DNA from: Streptoverticillium olivoreticuli subsp. olivoreticuli
Lineage (GTDB): Bacteria; Actinomycetota; Actinomycetes; Streptomycetales; Streptomycetaceae
Direction of reading: 5' to 3'
Assembly (NCBI RefSeq): GCF_003391135.1
Contig: NZ_CP031455.1
Location: forward strand, 372,001 to 436,000
DNA: 64,000 nt
Shown here: positions 43,337 through 51,489 of the stretch, piece by piece
Layout of the letters: every line of letters starts with the position of its first letter
Numbering within the stretch: the stretch's first letter is position 1
Position numbers and translations under genes: made by a program
Notes under the pieces: model-generated
Seen by the model: the letters and a program-made list of their open reading frames with translations, nothing else
The model's database searches: none
Told to the model about the DNA's origin: nothing

Positions 43337-43885
43337 TTACTGCTTGGTGCGGCCGCGCCGACGGGCGCGATAGACGACGTCCGGCCCGTACAGGCGCGGT
43401 CGGATATCGAGCGTCACCGCCCGCCCGGCCGCCGATTTCGGCTCGTCGCCTCCCAGCAGGCCCTCCACACCGCCCATCCCGGGCAGCTCCGCCAGGCGCC
43501 CGGCCCTCTCCCCCAGCCGGGCCCGCAGCGGCAGCCACTCAGCACGCCCCGCCGCACGGCGCCCGCCGTTGATCACCGGTCGGTGACCGACCATCAGGTA
43601 GCGGACCGTCAGAGCCCAGTGAGTGAGATTCCAGCGGCGGTCGATCCGCTTGCTGCGCTGCGCGCCGTAGTAGGTGATCAGCGCGGGCGGCACGAAGTAG
43701 AGGACGAAGAAGACCCTCGACGGCCACCCGAACACCAGGAACAGGACACCGACCCACACCACATAGATCACGAAACCGGTGACCAGCAGACGGCGCGGAG
43801 GCCCCTCCCCCAGATCGACGCCGAGCAGTTCGTGCTGCCGGGTCTCCAGATCGAAATGCCGGGTGTAGGTGTGCCCGACCCTCAT
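43337..43885 (-). CDS. Two-pass membrane protein of the conjugation operon (TcpE/PrgI-like)
   Basis: 182 residues from ATG 43885. Two hydrophobic helices in tandem (LLVTGFVIYVVWVGVLFLVF, VFFVLYFVPPALITYYGA) are followed by a basic cytosolic tail (RRWNLTHWALTVRYLMVG and RARLGERAGR). This is the topology of TcpE/VirB3-type partners of VirB4. It overlaps the TcpD-like stop by 4 bp. Confidence 0.72.
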   Translation of the reverse strand: MRVGHTYTRHFDLETRQHELLGVDLGEGPPRRLLVTGFVIYVVWVGVLFLVFGWPSRVFFVLYFVPPALITYYGAQRSKRIDRRWNLTHWALTVRYLMVGHRPVINGGRRAAGRAEWLPLRARLGERAGRLAELPGMGGVEGLLGGDEPKSAAGRAVTLDIRPRLYGPDVVYRARRRGRTKQ

Positions 43886-44127
43886 GTGCCGACCACCTTG
43901 GTCCAGACATCCACCAGCACGGTCTTGGTGACATCTGACGCGTATACGAATCCGGCGACCACGACACCGGCCATCACGTGGGTGATCAGCCCGCCCCACT
44001 CGCGCTTCGCGTAGTGCCCGATCCCCCGGACGATCAAGATGATCAGGAAGACGTTCCCGGCGACGGTGATGACCCAGTCCTTCAGTTGCACCCCGCTGGT
44101 CAGCGCGGCCAGGGTCTGGTTGCCCAT
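43882..44127 (-). CDS. TcpD-like small membrane protein of the conjugation operon
   Basis: 81 residues. Two transmembrane helices (WVITVAGNVFLIILIVRGIG, ITHVMAGVVVAGFVYAS) and a short C-terminal tail. Size, topology and position directly after the TcpC-like gene match TcpD/VirB2-like proteins of Gram-positive conjugation systems. Confidence 0.75.
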   Translation of the reverse strand: MGNQTLAALTSGVQLKDWVITVAGNVFLIILIVRGIGHYAKREWGGLITHVMAGVVVAGFVYASDVTKTVLVDVWTKVVGT

Positions 44128-44164
44128 CAGTGCTCCCCCTCAGATATCTGCAGGCGGTTCGGGC

Positions 44165-45289
44165 TCATGCCGCGCCGCCCTGGATCTGCGCGACCTGCCA
44201 GCGCGCGGCGGATGCCGAGGACACGCGGGTCAGCTCGATGCGGTAGGTCTGCGTGATCTCGGCACCGGAGAGCTTCCACGCGACGACGGCTGTCCCTGTG
44301 CGGGTGTCACTACTGCCGTTGTCGGCAGACCAGTTCTGCAGGCTCCCGAGCGTCACGCCGGAGGGCAGGGGCGCAATGGACGCGCCGGGCGCGGTAACCG
44401 AGTCAGCGGTGCCGTTCGCATACGCGGCGACGAACCCCTCCACGACACCCCGGGTCGACTCACTGAACGGCAGATCGACGCTCGGGACGGCCTGCTCCGG
44501 CACCGGCGGCGCACTCCTGGGGACACCGACGATGCCGGGCTGCCCGGTCACGACGATGCGCCCCTCAGTGGAGACCACCGGCACCTCCAGCCCGACCCAC
44601 CGCTGCTCGGGCGCCGACGGCTTGTCCTTCTTGTCCTTCGGCTCCGCGGCCGGCGTGCTCACCAGGACATCCACGTGCACACGGGCCCGCTTCCGGTCCT
44701 GCTGGGGTGCCACGGCCCCGGGCTGAGCGACCAGAACGTCCTGATGACCTTTCGCGTTCCAGCCCGCGGCCGCGTCCGTTCCCGAGGGAAGGTCCCGCGC
44801 CAGCTCCTTCGCTCTTACCTCCGGCGCGCCCTCGTCCCACGTGAGGAACGTGCGCGCGTACCGGGCGGCAACGGACTGGGCCTCCTGGACGGGGTATGCC
44901 GGTGCGGCCTTTTCCTTCGTCGGCGCGGGCAACGAGTTCTCCTGGGGCCAGAACCACGTCCGTACGCCGGTGACCACGGCGAGCCCCACCACCAGCCACA
45001 AAGCAGCCCTGCCGAAACTGGCCGCGAACCTCGCGCCACTGCTCTCGTCCTCAACCGCCCACGGAACCCGGCCCGCATCCGGCGGCCGCGCACGGCCGGG
45101 CCGGGGCAACCGTAATCCCTTTGGCGCCGCCTCCTGTTGCAAGTGCTTACCGGCGGTCACCCACGCTTGAGCGCCTTTCGGCACATGCGAAGTCCCGGAC
45201 GATTCGGCATCCGGAGTGCGGGCGGCTTGCTCCTCGCGGGGCGCAGGAAGGTTGAGAATCAGTCTGGCTATTCTCCCGACAGACGGCAT
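44165..45289 (-). CDS. TcpC-like conjugation scaffold protein
   Basis: 374 residues from ATG 45289 (GGGAGG ten bases upstream). A cytosolic N-terminus of about 100 residues, one transmembrane helix (AALWLVVGLAVVTGVRTWFW) and two NTF2-like domains (AQSVAARYARTFLTWDEG, STRGVVEGFVAAYANGTA) match TcpC/VirB8 family architecture. First gene of the operon, so the promoter lies to its right. Confidence 0.82.
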   Translation of the reverse strand: MPSVGRIARLILNLPAPREEQAARTPDAESSGTSHVPKGAQAWVTAGKHLQQEAAPKGLRLPRPGRARPPDAGRVPWAVEDESSGARFAASFGRAALWLVVGLAVVTGVRTWFWPQENSLPAPTKEKAAPAYPVQEAQSVAARYARTFLTWDEGAPEVRAKELARDLPSGTDAAAGWNAKGHQDVLVAQPGAVAPQQDRKRARVHVDVLVSTPAAEPKDKKDKPSAPEQRWVGLEVPVVSTEGRIVVTGQPGIVGVPRSAPPVPEQAVPSVDLPFSESTRGVVEGFVAAYANGTADSVTAPGASIAPLPSGVTLGSLQNWSADNGSSDTRTGTAVVAWKLSGAEITQTYRIELTRVSSASAARWQVAQIQGGAA

Positions 45290-45629
45290 CAGGCAGTGAC
45301 CTCCCACGCACGGGCACGGAACACAGAGCTCTCGACGGACGCGCCAATCCACATGCGGAACACGCCCTGGAATCAGGAGACTTCCCGCCGGAAGATCTTC
45401 CAGGTCCACCATTCCAACCCACGGATCAGGGGAATGCAAGCACCATTTCACCCTGGGGATACGCGCGAACACGCACCGTTTCTCGCCAGGCGAGCAACCA
45501 GGCTGGAGTGCGAACTCCTTGCTCGGGTGGCGAGAAGACAAGGCATCAAGGGGCCTTCAGCGGCTACGAATTGGACAGCGAATACGCTGTGCGTGCATGC
45601 AACACCCGTTACCTGGAGGAGAGTCACCT
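45290..45629. other. Divergent promoter region (conjugation operon / quinone oxidoreductase)
   Basis: No supported gene. Leftward transcription of the conjugation operon and rightward transcription of the oxidoreductase gene must start here. No clear operator was identified. Confidence 0.4.
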
Positions 45630-46583
45630 GTGCGCGCAATCGTCATGACGGAGTTCGGCGGCCCGGAAGTCCTGCGACTCGCCGACGCCCCGGATCCCGA
45701 ACCCCGTCGCGGCCACCACCTCGTCCACGTGACACGCGCCGGCGTGAACTTCGCAGACCTTCATGTGAGGGACAACAGCTATCTCGCGGACGTACCCCTG
45801 CCCTACATCCCCGGCAACGAGGTCGTCGGGACCATCGGTCCGGGCGGCCGCCGTATCGCCGGGCTGATCCGCGGCGGCGGCTATGCGCAGAAGGCGCTGG
45901 TCCACACACGCGTCAGCTGGGACGTGCCCGACGACATCACCGACGACCAAGCTGTCGCCCTGGCCCTGCAAGGCAACTCCGCCTGGCACCTGCTGCACAC
46001 GTCGCTGCGGATCGCCGACGGCGAGACCGTCGTCGTCCCCGCCGCCGCTGGCGGGCTCGGCTCACTCGCCGTCCAGCTCGCCGCCCATGCCGGGGCGAAA
46101 GTCATCGCGCTCGCCAGCACGGCGGACAAACGCGACCTCGCCGTGAAACTGGGGGCGTACGCGGCCGTCGACTCGACCTCCGAGGACCTGACCGAACGCA
46201 TCGTGGAGGCGGCAGGCGGCCCGGTGCATGCCGCAATGGAGATGACCGGCGGCCGCACCTTCGATGCCACCCTCGCCGCCGTCGCCCCCCGCGGCCGTCT
46301 CGCCGTATTCGGGTACGCCAGCGGTGACATCGCCACCGTCACCACCAGGGCGCTGATGGAGCGCTCCATCACGGTCGCCGGCTTCTGGCTCCCCCACCTC
46401 TACACAGACCGCAGTGCACTGCCCGACTCGGTGGAAGCCCTGTTCGCCGCAGTCCGCTCCGGTGCTCTGAAACCGCTGCCCGGCACCACTTACCCACTGC
46501 AGGAAGCCGCCCGCGCCCACCAGAACCTCGCCTCCCGCACCCAAACCGGGAAGATCTCCCTCGACACCACCCAGCCTCAGTAG
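45630..46583 (+). CDS. NADPH:quinone oxidoreductase (MDR family)
   Basis: 317 residues from GTG 45630 (GGAGGAG ribosome site). Typical zeta-crystallin-like features: VRAIVMTEFGGPEVLRL, RAGVNFADLHVRDNSY, PYIPGNEVVGTI, VVVPAAAGGLGSLAVQLA (NADPH-binding motif), GRLAVFGYASGD and GTTYPLQEAARAHQNL. Zinc ligands are absent, as in quinone oxidoreductases. An IclR-type regulator follows 118 bp downstream on the same strand. Confidence 0.9.
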   Translation: MRAIVMTEFGGPEVLRLADAPDPEPRRGHHLVHVTRAGVNFADLHVRDNSYLADVPLPYIPGNEVVGTIGPGGRRIAGLIRGGGYAQKALVHTRVSWDVPDDITDDQAVALALQGNSAWHLLHTSLRIADGETVVVPAAAGGLGSLAVQLAAHAGAKVIALASTADKRDLAVKLGAYAAVDSTSEDLTERIVEAAGGPVHAAMEMTGGRTFDATLAAVAPRGRLAVFGYASGDIATVTTRALMERSITVAGFWLPHLYTDRSALPDSVEALFAAVRSGALKPLPGTTYPLQEAARAHQNLASRTQTGKISLDTTQPQ

Positions 46584-46701
46584 TATCAGCAGCACCCTCC
46601 GTAACAGCCGCGAGCGAGCTGCCTATTCACGGCTGTTACGCGGGGACGTCGTGCTACCGCGAGAGGAGCACGGCTCTGCCACAGGGGAGGAACCACAGAC
46701 C

Positions 46702-47508
46702 ATGGTCACCAACGTCAGCGGAAGCAGTTCGGACCACGCGGAGCGCGTCTTCCTCGTACAACAGGCATTCGCCGAACTCGGCGGCTCCGACCACAGCCCC
46801 GCCGAGATAGCCGAGACCACCGGCCTCGACGACTCCGTCATCAGCCGCATCCTGCAATCCGGCATCTACCAGGGCGTGTTCGACCGGGTCCGGCGCGGCC
46901 GGTACCGCCTGCGAGCCCAGGCCGCCGCACTCGCGTTCACCGCCCTCGACCACCGCCTGGACAACGACCTGGTCCACCAGACCCTGCAGGAACTGCGGGT
47001 AGCCACCGACGGCGGCATGACCTTCCTCTACATGATCGCCCCCTTCACCGGCGCCGCACGGCAATGCGTGGACATGGCCGTCGGCGACAGCGACCTCGCC
47101 GAACTCGGCATGACCCCACGCGACGTCCTGTCGGTCACCCGCTCACTGCGCACAGGAGCCTCGGGCCGTACGATCCTCGCCTACCTGCCCGAACAGCTCC
47201 AGCAGCGTGTCCTCGCCGAGCCCGTACCCGACGAAGCCGGACCCGGCGTCTACACCGACAACGACGCACTGACCGCCTCACTGATCGACGTCCAAGACCT
47301 CGGCTACGCCCTGGGACAACAAGAGTGCATGGCCGGCTGGAACTCCGTGGCAGCACCCGTCATATGGGACGGAATCATCATGGGCGCCGTACTCCTCCTC
47401 AAGCCGGCAGCCATCATGCCCACCGCACCGGAACCGGTCATCGAAGCAACGAAGGCCGCAGCGGCCCTGCTCAGCCGCCACGGCGCCAGCCAGCCAAACC
47501 CCAACTGA
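46702..47508 (+). CDS. IclR-type transcriptional regulator
   Basis: 268 residues from ATG 46702 (GGGGAGGAACC ribosome site). N-terminal winged helix (AFAELGGSDHSPAEIAETTG, VISRILQSGIYQGVF, RRGRYRLRA) and a C-terminal GAF-like effector domain (SLRTGASGRTILAYLPEQLQ, GWNSVAAPVIWDGIIMGAVL). The 3' end was duplicated to 55462-55565. It may control the quinone oxidoreductase next to it. Confidence 0.82.
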   Translation: MVTNVSGSSSDHAERVFLVQQAFAELGGSDHSPAEIAETTGLDDSVISRILQSGIYQGVFDRVRRGRYRLRAQAAALAFTALDHRLDNDLVHQTLQELRVATDGGMTFLYMIAPFTGAARQCVDMAVGDSDLAELGMTPRDVLSVTRSLRTGASGRTILAYLPEQLQQRVLAEPVPDEAGPGVYTDNDALTASLIDVQDLGYALGQQECMAGWNSVAAPVIWDGIIMGAVLLLKPAAIMPTAPEPVIEATKAAAALLSRHGASQPNPN

Positions 47509-47565
47509 ACCTGTAACGGGCTTCTCGCCGCCCCCTAAACTGGCCCGGTCCGGACAAAGCGGCGC

Positions 47566-47588
47566 CCTCCCCACTTCGATTGGGGAGG
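47566..47588. terminator. Hairpin between convergent IclR and DUF397 genes
   Basis: Arms CCTCCCCA / TGGGGAGG around CTTCGAT, placed between two convergent stops (47508 and 47610). Probable bidirectional terminator. Confidence 0.55.
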
Positions 47589-47609
47589 ACACCGCCCCGG
47601 TTCAGGTGA

Positions 47610-47819
47610 TCAGTCGGTGAAGACGTTGCCGAGCCAGCCGCCACGCTGCACCTCGGCGAGGAACGTAGCCCAGGCTGCGGACGCCAGCACGAGGGCGGGG
47701 CCCGTCTTCCACTTGGAATCGCGGACGCCGACCTGACCTGTCAGGTCGGCGAGCTCGACACAGGCGTTGCCCGAGCCGCTGTAGGAGGACTTGAACCAGG
47801 CACCTTCAGGTGCGACCAC
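47610..47819 (-). CDS. DUF397 domain protein, orphan
   Basis: 69 residues from GTG 47819 (the start is uncertain, as the frame stays open upstream). AWFKSSYSGSGNACVELADL, VGVRDSKWKTGPALVL and AWATFLAEVQRG are the DUF397 signature. These proteins normally follow an XRE/DUF5753 gene. Here the upstream partner is missing, replaced by the start of a divergently read TauD-like gene. Confidence 0.82.
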   Translation of the reverse strand: MVAPEGAWFKSSYSGSGNACVELADLTGQVGVRDSKWKTGPALVLASAAWATFLAEVQRGGWLGNVFTD

Positions 47820-47867
47820 CCAGAGCGTGGCCGGGTCCTCGTCTCGGGCGATCTCTCGCCCTGGGGA

Positions 47868-48704
47868 TTGGACGACTCGTTCCTGGCGCAGTCCACCATG
47901 GAGCGGTACGGGACCGAGCTGACAGCCACCGCGCGGTTCGAGGAAACTGCCGCGATCCTGCGCCACGCGCTGACCGGGGAGGGCGGCGGATACGCCGTGC
48001 TGCGCCTGGGAAACCTCGCCAAGGCCCTGGGGACCGGCGACCGGTTCCGGCAGCTGGCGACGGCCTTCGCGGCCGAGGTGGCGGTCCCATTCTCACCCTT
48101 CCCGCGGTGGCCCCTGTGGAAGGACATCGGGGTCAAGGTCGACAAGAACCCCGGGCGCTCCAGCCTCATCGGGTACAACGCGTTCCACATGGACCTGGTG
48201 AACGCGACCCGGCCCCCGGACTACACCACGCTTTTGTGCGTCCGTCCCGACCCGCTCGGCGGCGGCGGCCCCAGCATCCTCCCCGACGCCCAGGCGGCGG
48301 TGGCCCGGCTATCGAAGAACAGCCGCGCCCTCCTGGCCGAGACGGCCTACCACTACGGGACCTTCTTCGACCTGTTCGGCGTGGGCGAGGAGTACAAGCC
48401 GTTTCCGATCCTGGACGGCTCCGACCCGGGTGAGGGGTTCGTCCGGTTCACCGCCAAGATGCTGAAGCGGTCCCAGCTCGGCCAGGCGCACGCCGACGCC
48501 GCCCGGGAGCTCGCCGTGGAGCTCGTCCGGGGTCAGGTCTCCTTCATGCTCCAGCCCGGGGACTACCTCATCGTGAACCAGCGCCATTTCCTGCACGGCC
48601 GGGAGGCGCTCTGCAGCGGCCAGGAGACCGTCCCCGCTACCGACAGGCGCCTGCTCCTCCAGTTGTTCCTGCGCGCGAGGGCAGGCGCCGACTCGGCGGT
48701 GTAG
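47868..48704 (+). CDS. TauD/TfdA-like Fe(II)/2-oxoglutarate-dependent oxygenase
   Basis: 278 residues from TTG 47868, with ATG 47898 as the alternative; neither has a strong ribosome site. Fold marks: YAVLRLGNLAKAL, then FHMDLVNATRPPDYTTLLCV with the HxD iron ligands, and NQRHFLHGREAL carrying the distal His with RLLLQLFLRAR as the final strand. Members hydroxylate amino acids in peptide-antibiotic pathways, among other roles. The substrate is unknown. A GT2 gene lies convergent downstream. Confidence 0.82.
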   Translation: MDDSFLAQSTMERYGTELTATARFEETAAILRHALTGEGGGYAVLRLGNLAKALGTGDRFRQLATAFAAEVAVPFSPFPRWPLWKDIGVKVDKNPGRSSLIGYNAFHMDLVNATRPPDYTTLLCVRPDPLGGGGPSILPDAQAAVARLSKNSRALLAETAYHYGTFFDLFGVGEEYKPFPILDGSDPGEGFVRFTAKMLKRSQLGQAHADAARELAVELVRGQVSFMLQPGDYLIVNQRHFLHGREALCSGQETVPATDRRLLLQLFLRARAGADSAV

Positions 48705-48824
48705 CCGGCCGACGGCACCGGTGACCCACCGAGTCCTGCTCCGGGTCGAGCCGCCGAGCACGCGGCACGGCCACGGGGCGGGGCCCGGTCGGGCCGCCGC
48801 TCGCCCCGCCCTCTCGCACGGGCG

Positions 48825-49598
48825 CTAGATGCGCGACTTCCGCAACGAGTGCCAGGCCGCACCCGCCAGCGCACGCGCGGACCGCGGTACCGAGAGATGT
48901 TCGTGCTCCCGGTACAGGGCCCAGTTGAACGGGACCAAGCCCAGCTTATTCGAGGACAGCGATCCCGCCCGCTGGGCCCGGTAGACCGCCAGCGGTTCCC
49001 GCACAGCCCGGGCGTCAACACCATCACGCATGATCGACAACCACAGCGCGTAGTCCTGTCGCTTGGGCATGTCCGGCATCAGCCTCGCCCCCAGGACGTT
49101 GCGGTCGTACATGGCGGTCAGGGCCCCGATGTGGTCATGGACCAGCATCGCGCGGTAGTCCACTCGGGCCGGTGCCCACACCACCCGCCCGTTCGGGACG
49201 AAGTCGACGGCCTCTCCGTCGTGATCGGCGTCCATCTTGAAGTAGGAAGTGAACGTCAGCGGCGTCCCGGCCGCCGCGACGAAGGCGAGCTGCTTCTCCA
49301 GCTTCGTCGGGAGCCACATGTCGTCGCTGTCGAGAAAAGCAACGTAGTCACCCCGGGCCCGCGCGATGGCCAGGTTCCGGGCCCGGGCCGCGCCCCCCTG
49401 CCGGGCCGCCGCCTCCGGCCGGACCCGCTCGTCCTGCCGGGCCAGCTCTCTCAGCAGATCCATCGAGTCGTCCGAGGACGCGTCGTCGGTGATCAGCAGT
49501 TCGAGATCGGTGTGCGTCTGCGCCAGCACCGACCGAACTGCGGGCCCGAGCGTGGCCGCCGAATTGTGTACCGGCATCACCACAGAAACCAGGGGCAC
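48825..49598 (-). CDS. Family 2 glycosyltransferase
   Basis: 257 residues from ATG 49598. The GT-A fold is clear: PLVSVVMPVHNSAATLGPAV, LLITDDASSDDSMDLL, GAARARNLAIARARGDYVAF, then LDSDDMW with the DxD-type metal motif, and KRQDYALWLSIMRDG with the acceptor-side ED-like motif. It probably adds a sugar to a cell-surface polymer. It is divergent from the truncated UDP-sugar dehydrogenase at 49628. Confidence 0.9.
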   Translation of the reverse strand: MPLVSVVMPVHNSAATLGPAVRSVLAQTHTDLELLITDDASSDDSMDLLRELARQDERVRPEAAARQGGAARARNLAIARARGDYVAFLDSDDMWLPTKLEKQLAFVAAAGTPLTFTSYFKMDADHDGEAVDFVPNGRVVWAPARVDYRAMLVHDHIGALTAMYDRNVLGARLMPDMPKRQDYALWLSIMRDGVDARAVREPLAVYRAQRAGSLSSNKLGLVPFNWALYREHEHLSVPRSARALAGAAWHSLRKSRI

Positions 49599-49627
49599 AG
49601 CCGCTCCTTACCCAGAATGGAGTCGTC

Positions 49628-49957
49628 ATGGATGCTGTCGTCGCCGGCCAAGGCTACGTGGGACTGCCACTCGCCGTGCACGCCGCCGAGATAGGCCACC
49701 GCGTCGTCGACTACAACGTGGACCCGGACCGCATCAAGCGGCTCACCGCCGGCGATTCGCACGTGGAGGAGGTGGCCTCCTCACGGCTCGGCGCGGTGCT
49801 GGACACCGGGGCCTACTCCGCGACCGCCGACGCCGCCGCGCTGGCCGACTTCGACATCACGGTGATCACCGTGCCGACCCCGCTGCGGGACGGCGCGCCC
49901 GACCTGACCTACACCGAGTCCTGCGCCCAGACCCTGGGCGAGCACCTTCGCCCAGGA
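49628..49957 (+). pseudogene. UDP-glucose/GDP-mannose dehydrogenase, N-terminal fragment
   Basis: 110 residues starting MDAVVAGQGYVGLPLAVHAA, with the Rossmann GxGxxG motif, then VDYNVDPDRIKRLTAGDSHV and DFDITVITVPTPLRDGAPDL. The match stops after TLGEHLRPG and unrelated sequence in another frame follows. The catalytic Cys and the C-terminal domains are missing, so it is dead. Confidence 0.82.
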
Positions 49958-50169
49958 TTCGCGGCACCCTGGCCGACCAGGAGTACGACGAGCTCCCCGA
50001 CAGCAGCCACGAAATCGGCACGATCGAATGGGTTCCCTACCGCAAAACGGCCAAGCTGCCGATCTTTCCTCCCATCGGCCCCTCCCTCGCATCCCTACCG
50101 ACCCCACATGCCGCCGTCACCGACGCCGCACTGGACGCCGTCACTGACAACAATTACACCTGGGTCTGA
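49958..50169 (+). pseudogene. Unrecognised C-terminal gene fragment
   Basis: A 70-residue frame with good codon bias and a natural stop: GTLADQEYDELPDSSHEIGT, VPYRKTAKLPIFPPIG, VTDAALDAVTDNNYTWV. It has no start codon and begins exactly where the dehydrogenase fragment ends, so it is the tail of another gene joined by deletion. Family not recognised. Confidence 0.45.
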
Positions 50170-50189
50170 CCGCATTCATCGTCATGGAT

Positions 50190-50424
50190 AGCCAGGTCGA
50201 CCCGCCCCTGGGCGCACTTCGGGCCGCTGCGACAGTTCACGCTGGCCAACTCGAACCACCCCAACCACACCGTCCAGACCCACCAGTTGCACCGCTACTG
50301 CGTCGGCGCAACCAGAACACCCGTCGCCCCGAACGCCCTGGCTGCCCAGCGCCGCGAACGCGCCCGGGTCCACAGCGAGAAGGACAACCGCTGGGGCGAC
50401 CGCCCTCTCGCCGCCGCAGCCTGA
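50190..50424 (+). pseudogene. IS630-family transposase, C-terminal tail
   Basis: The frame reads FGPLRQFTLANSNHPNHTVQ, LHRYCV then (after a frame change) ALAAQRRERARVHSEKDNRW and GDRPLAAAA-stop. It corresponds to the C-terminus common to Streptomyces IS630-like transposases. No catalytic part remains. Confidence 0.65.
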
Positions 50425-50460
50425 CCAAGTGGGAGACCCCGCCGTGCCCAGGTGCGGAGA

Positions 50461-50958
50461 TCAGACGACGGCCAGGCTCTTCGCCATGACCCGCTCCCTG
50501 CCAACGCCGTCGGGCAGAAGGTCGTCTGGCTCACCCGTGTCCGTGAAACCGTGCCGCTCATAGAGCGCGGCCGCCTTGTGGTTGTCCGGCATCACGGACA
50601 ACCGCAGCGTCGTGGCACCGCGCTCCGTCCCCCACCGCTCGACCTCTTGGATCAGGTAGTCGCCCACGCCCTGGCCCCGAGCCCTGGGGTTGACCCACAT
50701 CGAGATCAACTCCACGTTCCCTGCTTCCTCGCCCGGCACTCCACTGACCATGCCCACCGGAAGGCCGTCGAGGAGCGCGACGAGATCGTGCGCGCCAGGA
50801 ATCGACAGACGCGCACGCCAGCGTTCCTCTCGATCGCCCGAGCCCTGCCACTCCGCCAGCGTCGATCCGAACACATAGGGCGCCTCAGCAAGCGCCGCCA
50901 GTCACAACTCCCGCCAAAGGGGCCAGTCGTCTGATTCCAATGTGCGCAGTTCAAGCAT
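50461..50958 (-). pseudogene. GNAT acetyltransferase interrupted by an in-frame stop
   Basis: The natural start is ATG 50958: MLELRTLESDDWPLWREL followed by TGA at 50902-50904 where a CGA (Arg) is expected. The frame continues without any shift into LAALAEAPYVFGSTLAEWQG and the acetyl-CoA site NPRARGQGVGDYLIQE, then LYERHGFTDTGE. A single C-to-T change explains the break. A GTG at 50874 could restart translation but would lose the first strand and helix. Confidence 0.82.
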
Positions 50959-51239
50959 GATCCAGACCCTGCCCGCCCGCCGGGGCGACAGCAAGTTGAT
51001 TACAACCACGCAAACGAGGTCGTTCAGCCCTTCGACCAACCGGAACCGGGGAACAGCAATGACTCACGCACCCGCAGGCCACGAGACCCCGGTGAATCTA
51101 TGCGGTCACAGCACTAAAAGGACAGTCAGTTGACCATCTGCCGGACTCGGTCTTCCCTGGCCATCGTCCGGCGCCACGGCACAGGGGGGAGATAGTAGCG
51201 CCGTGAAACCGTTGGCACGATAGCGCGCCAAGCATGCCA
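50959..51239. other. Gene-poor stretch
   Basis: No supported gene. A 24-codon frame starting near 51060 lacks a ribosome site. It ends at the terminator at 51240. Confidence 0.4.
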
Positions 51240-51271
51240 AAATGCCCCCATCTATGAAGATGGGGGCATTT
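51240..51271. terminator. Strong intrinsic-type terminator after the DUF397 gene
   Basis: Perfect 14-bp arms AAATGCCCCCATCT / AGATGGGGGCATTT around ATGA. The flanking A and T bases give a T-run on both strands. It lies 14 bp past the stop of the DUF397 gene. Confidence 0.88.
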
Positions 51272-51284
51272 CACTGCTCTGCGA

Positions 51285-51479
51285 TCACCAGATCAGGTGA
51301 TCGAACTCCCCAGCCTTGATGCCGAGGACGAACGCCCGCCACTTGGCGGGCGTGGTGGTCACGATCACTTCCGGAGCGTCGCTTTCCCGGATCACGATGT
51401 CGCCGTCACGCGCCCCCGTTTCCACGCACTCGTCTCGATCCCCGGAGAATGAAGACTTCTGCCACTTGACTTCCGACAT
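51285..51479 (-). CDS. DUF397 domain protein
   Basis: 64 residues. KWQKSSFSGDRDECVETG, DIVIRESDAP and KWRAFVLGIKAGEFD are diagnostic. It follows the XRE/DUF5753 gene by 10 bp. Such pairs are regulatory or toxin-antitoxin-like modules found in many copies per Streptomyces genome. Confidence 0.9.
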   Translation of the reverse strand: MSEVKWQKSSFSGDRDECVETGARDGDIVIRESDAPEVIVTTTPAKWRAFVLGIKAGEFDHLIW

Positions 51480-51489
51480 CTTCAGGCCT

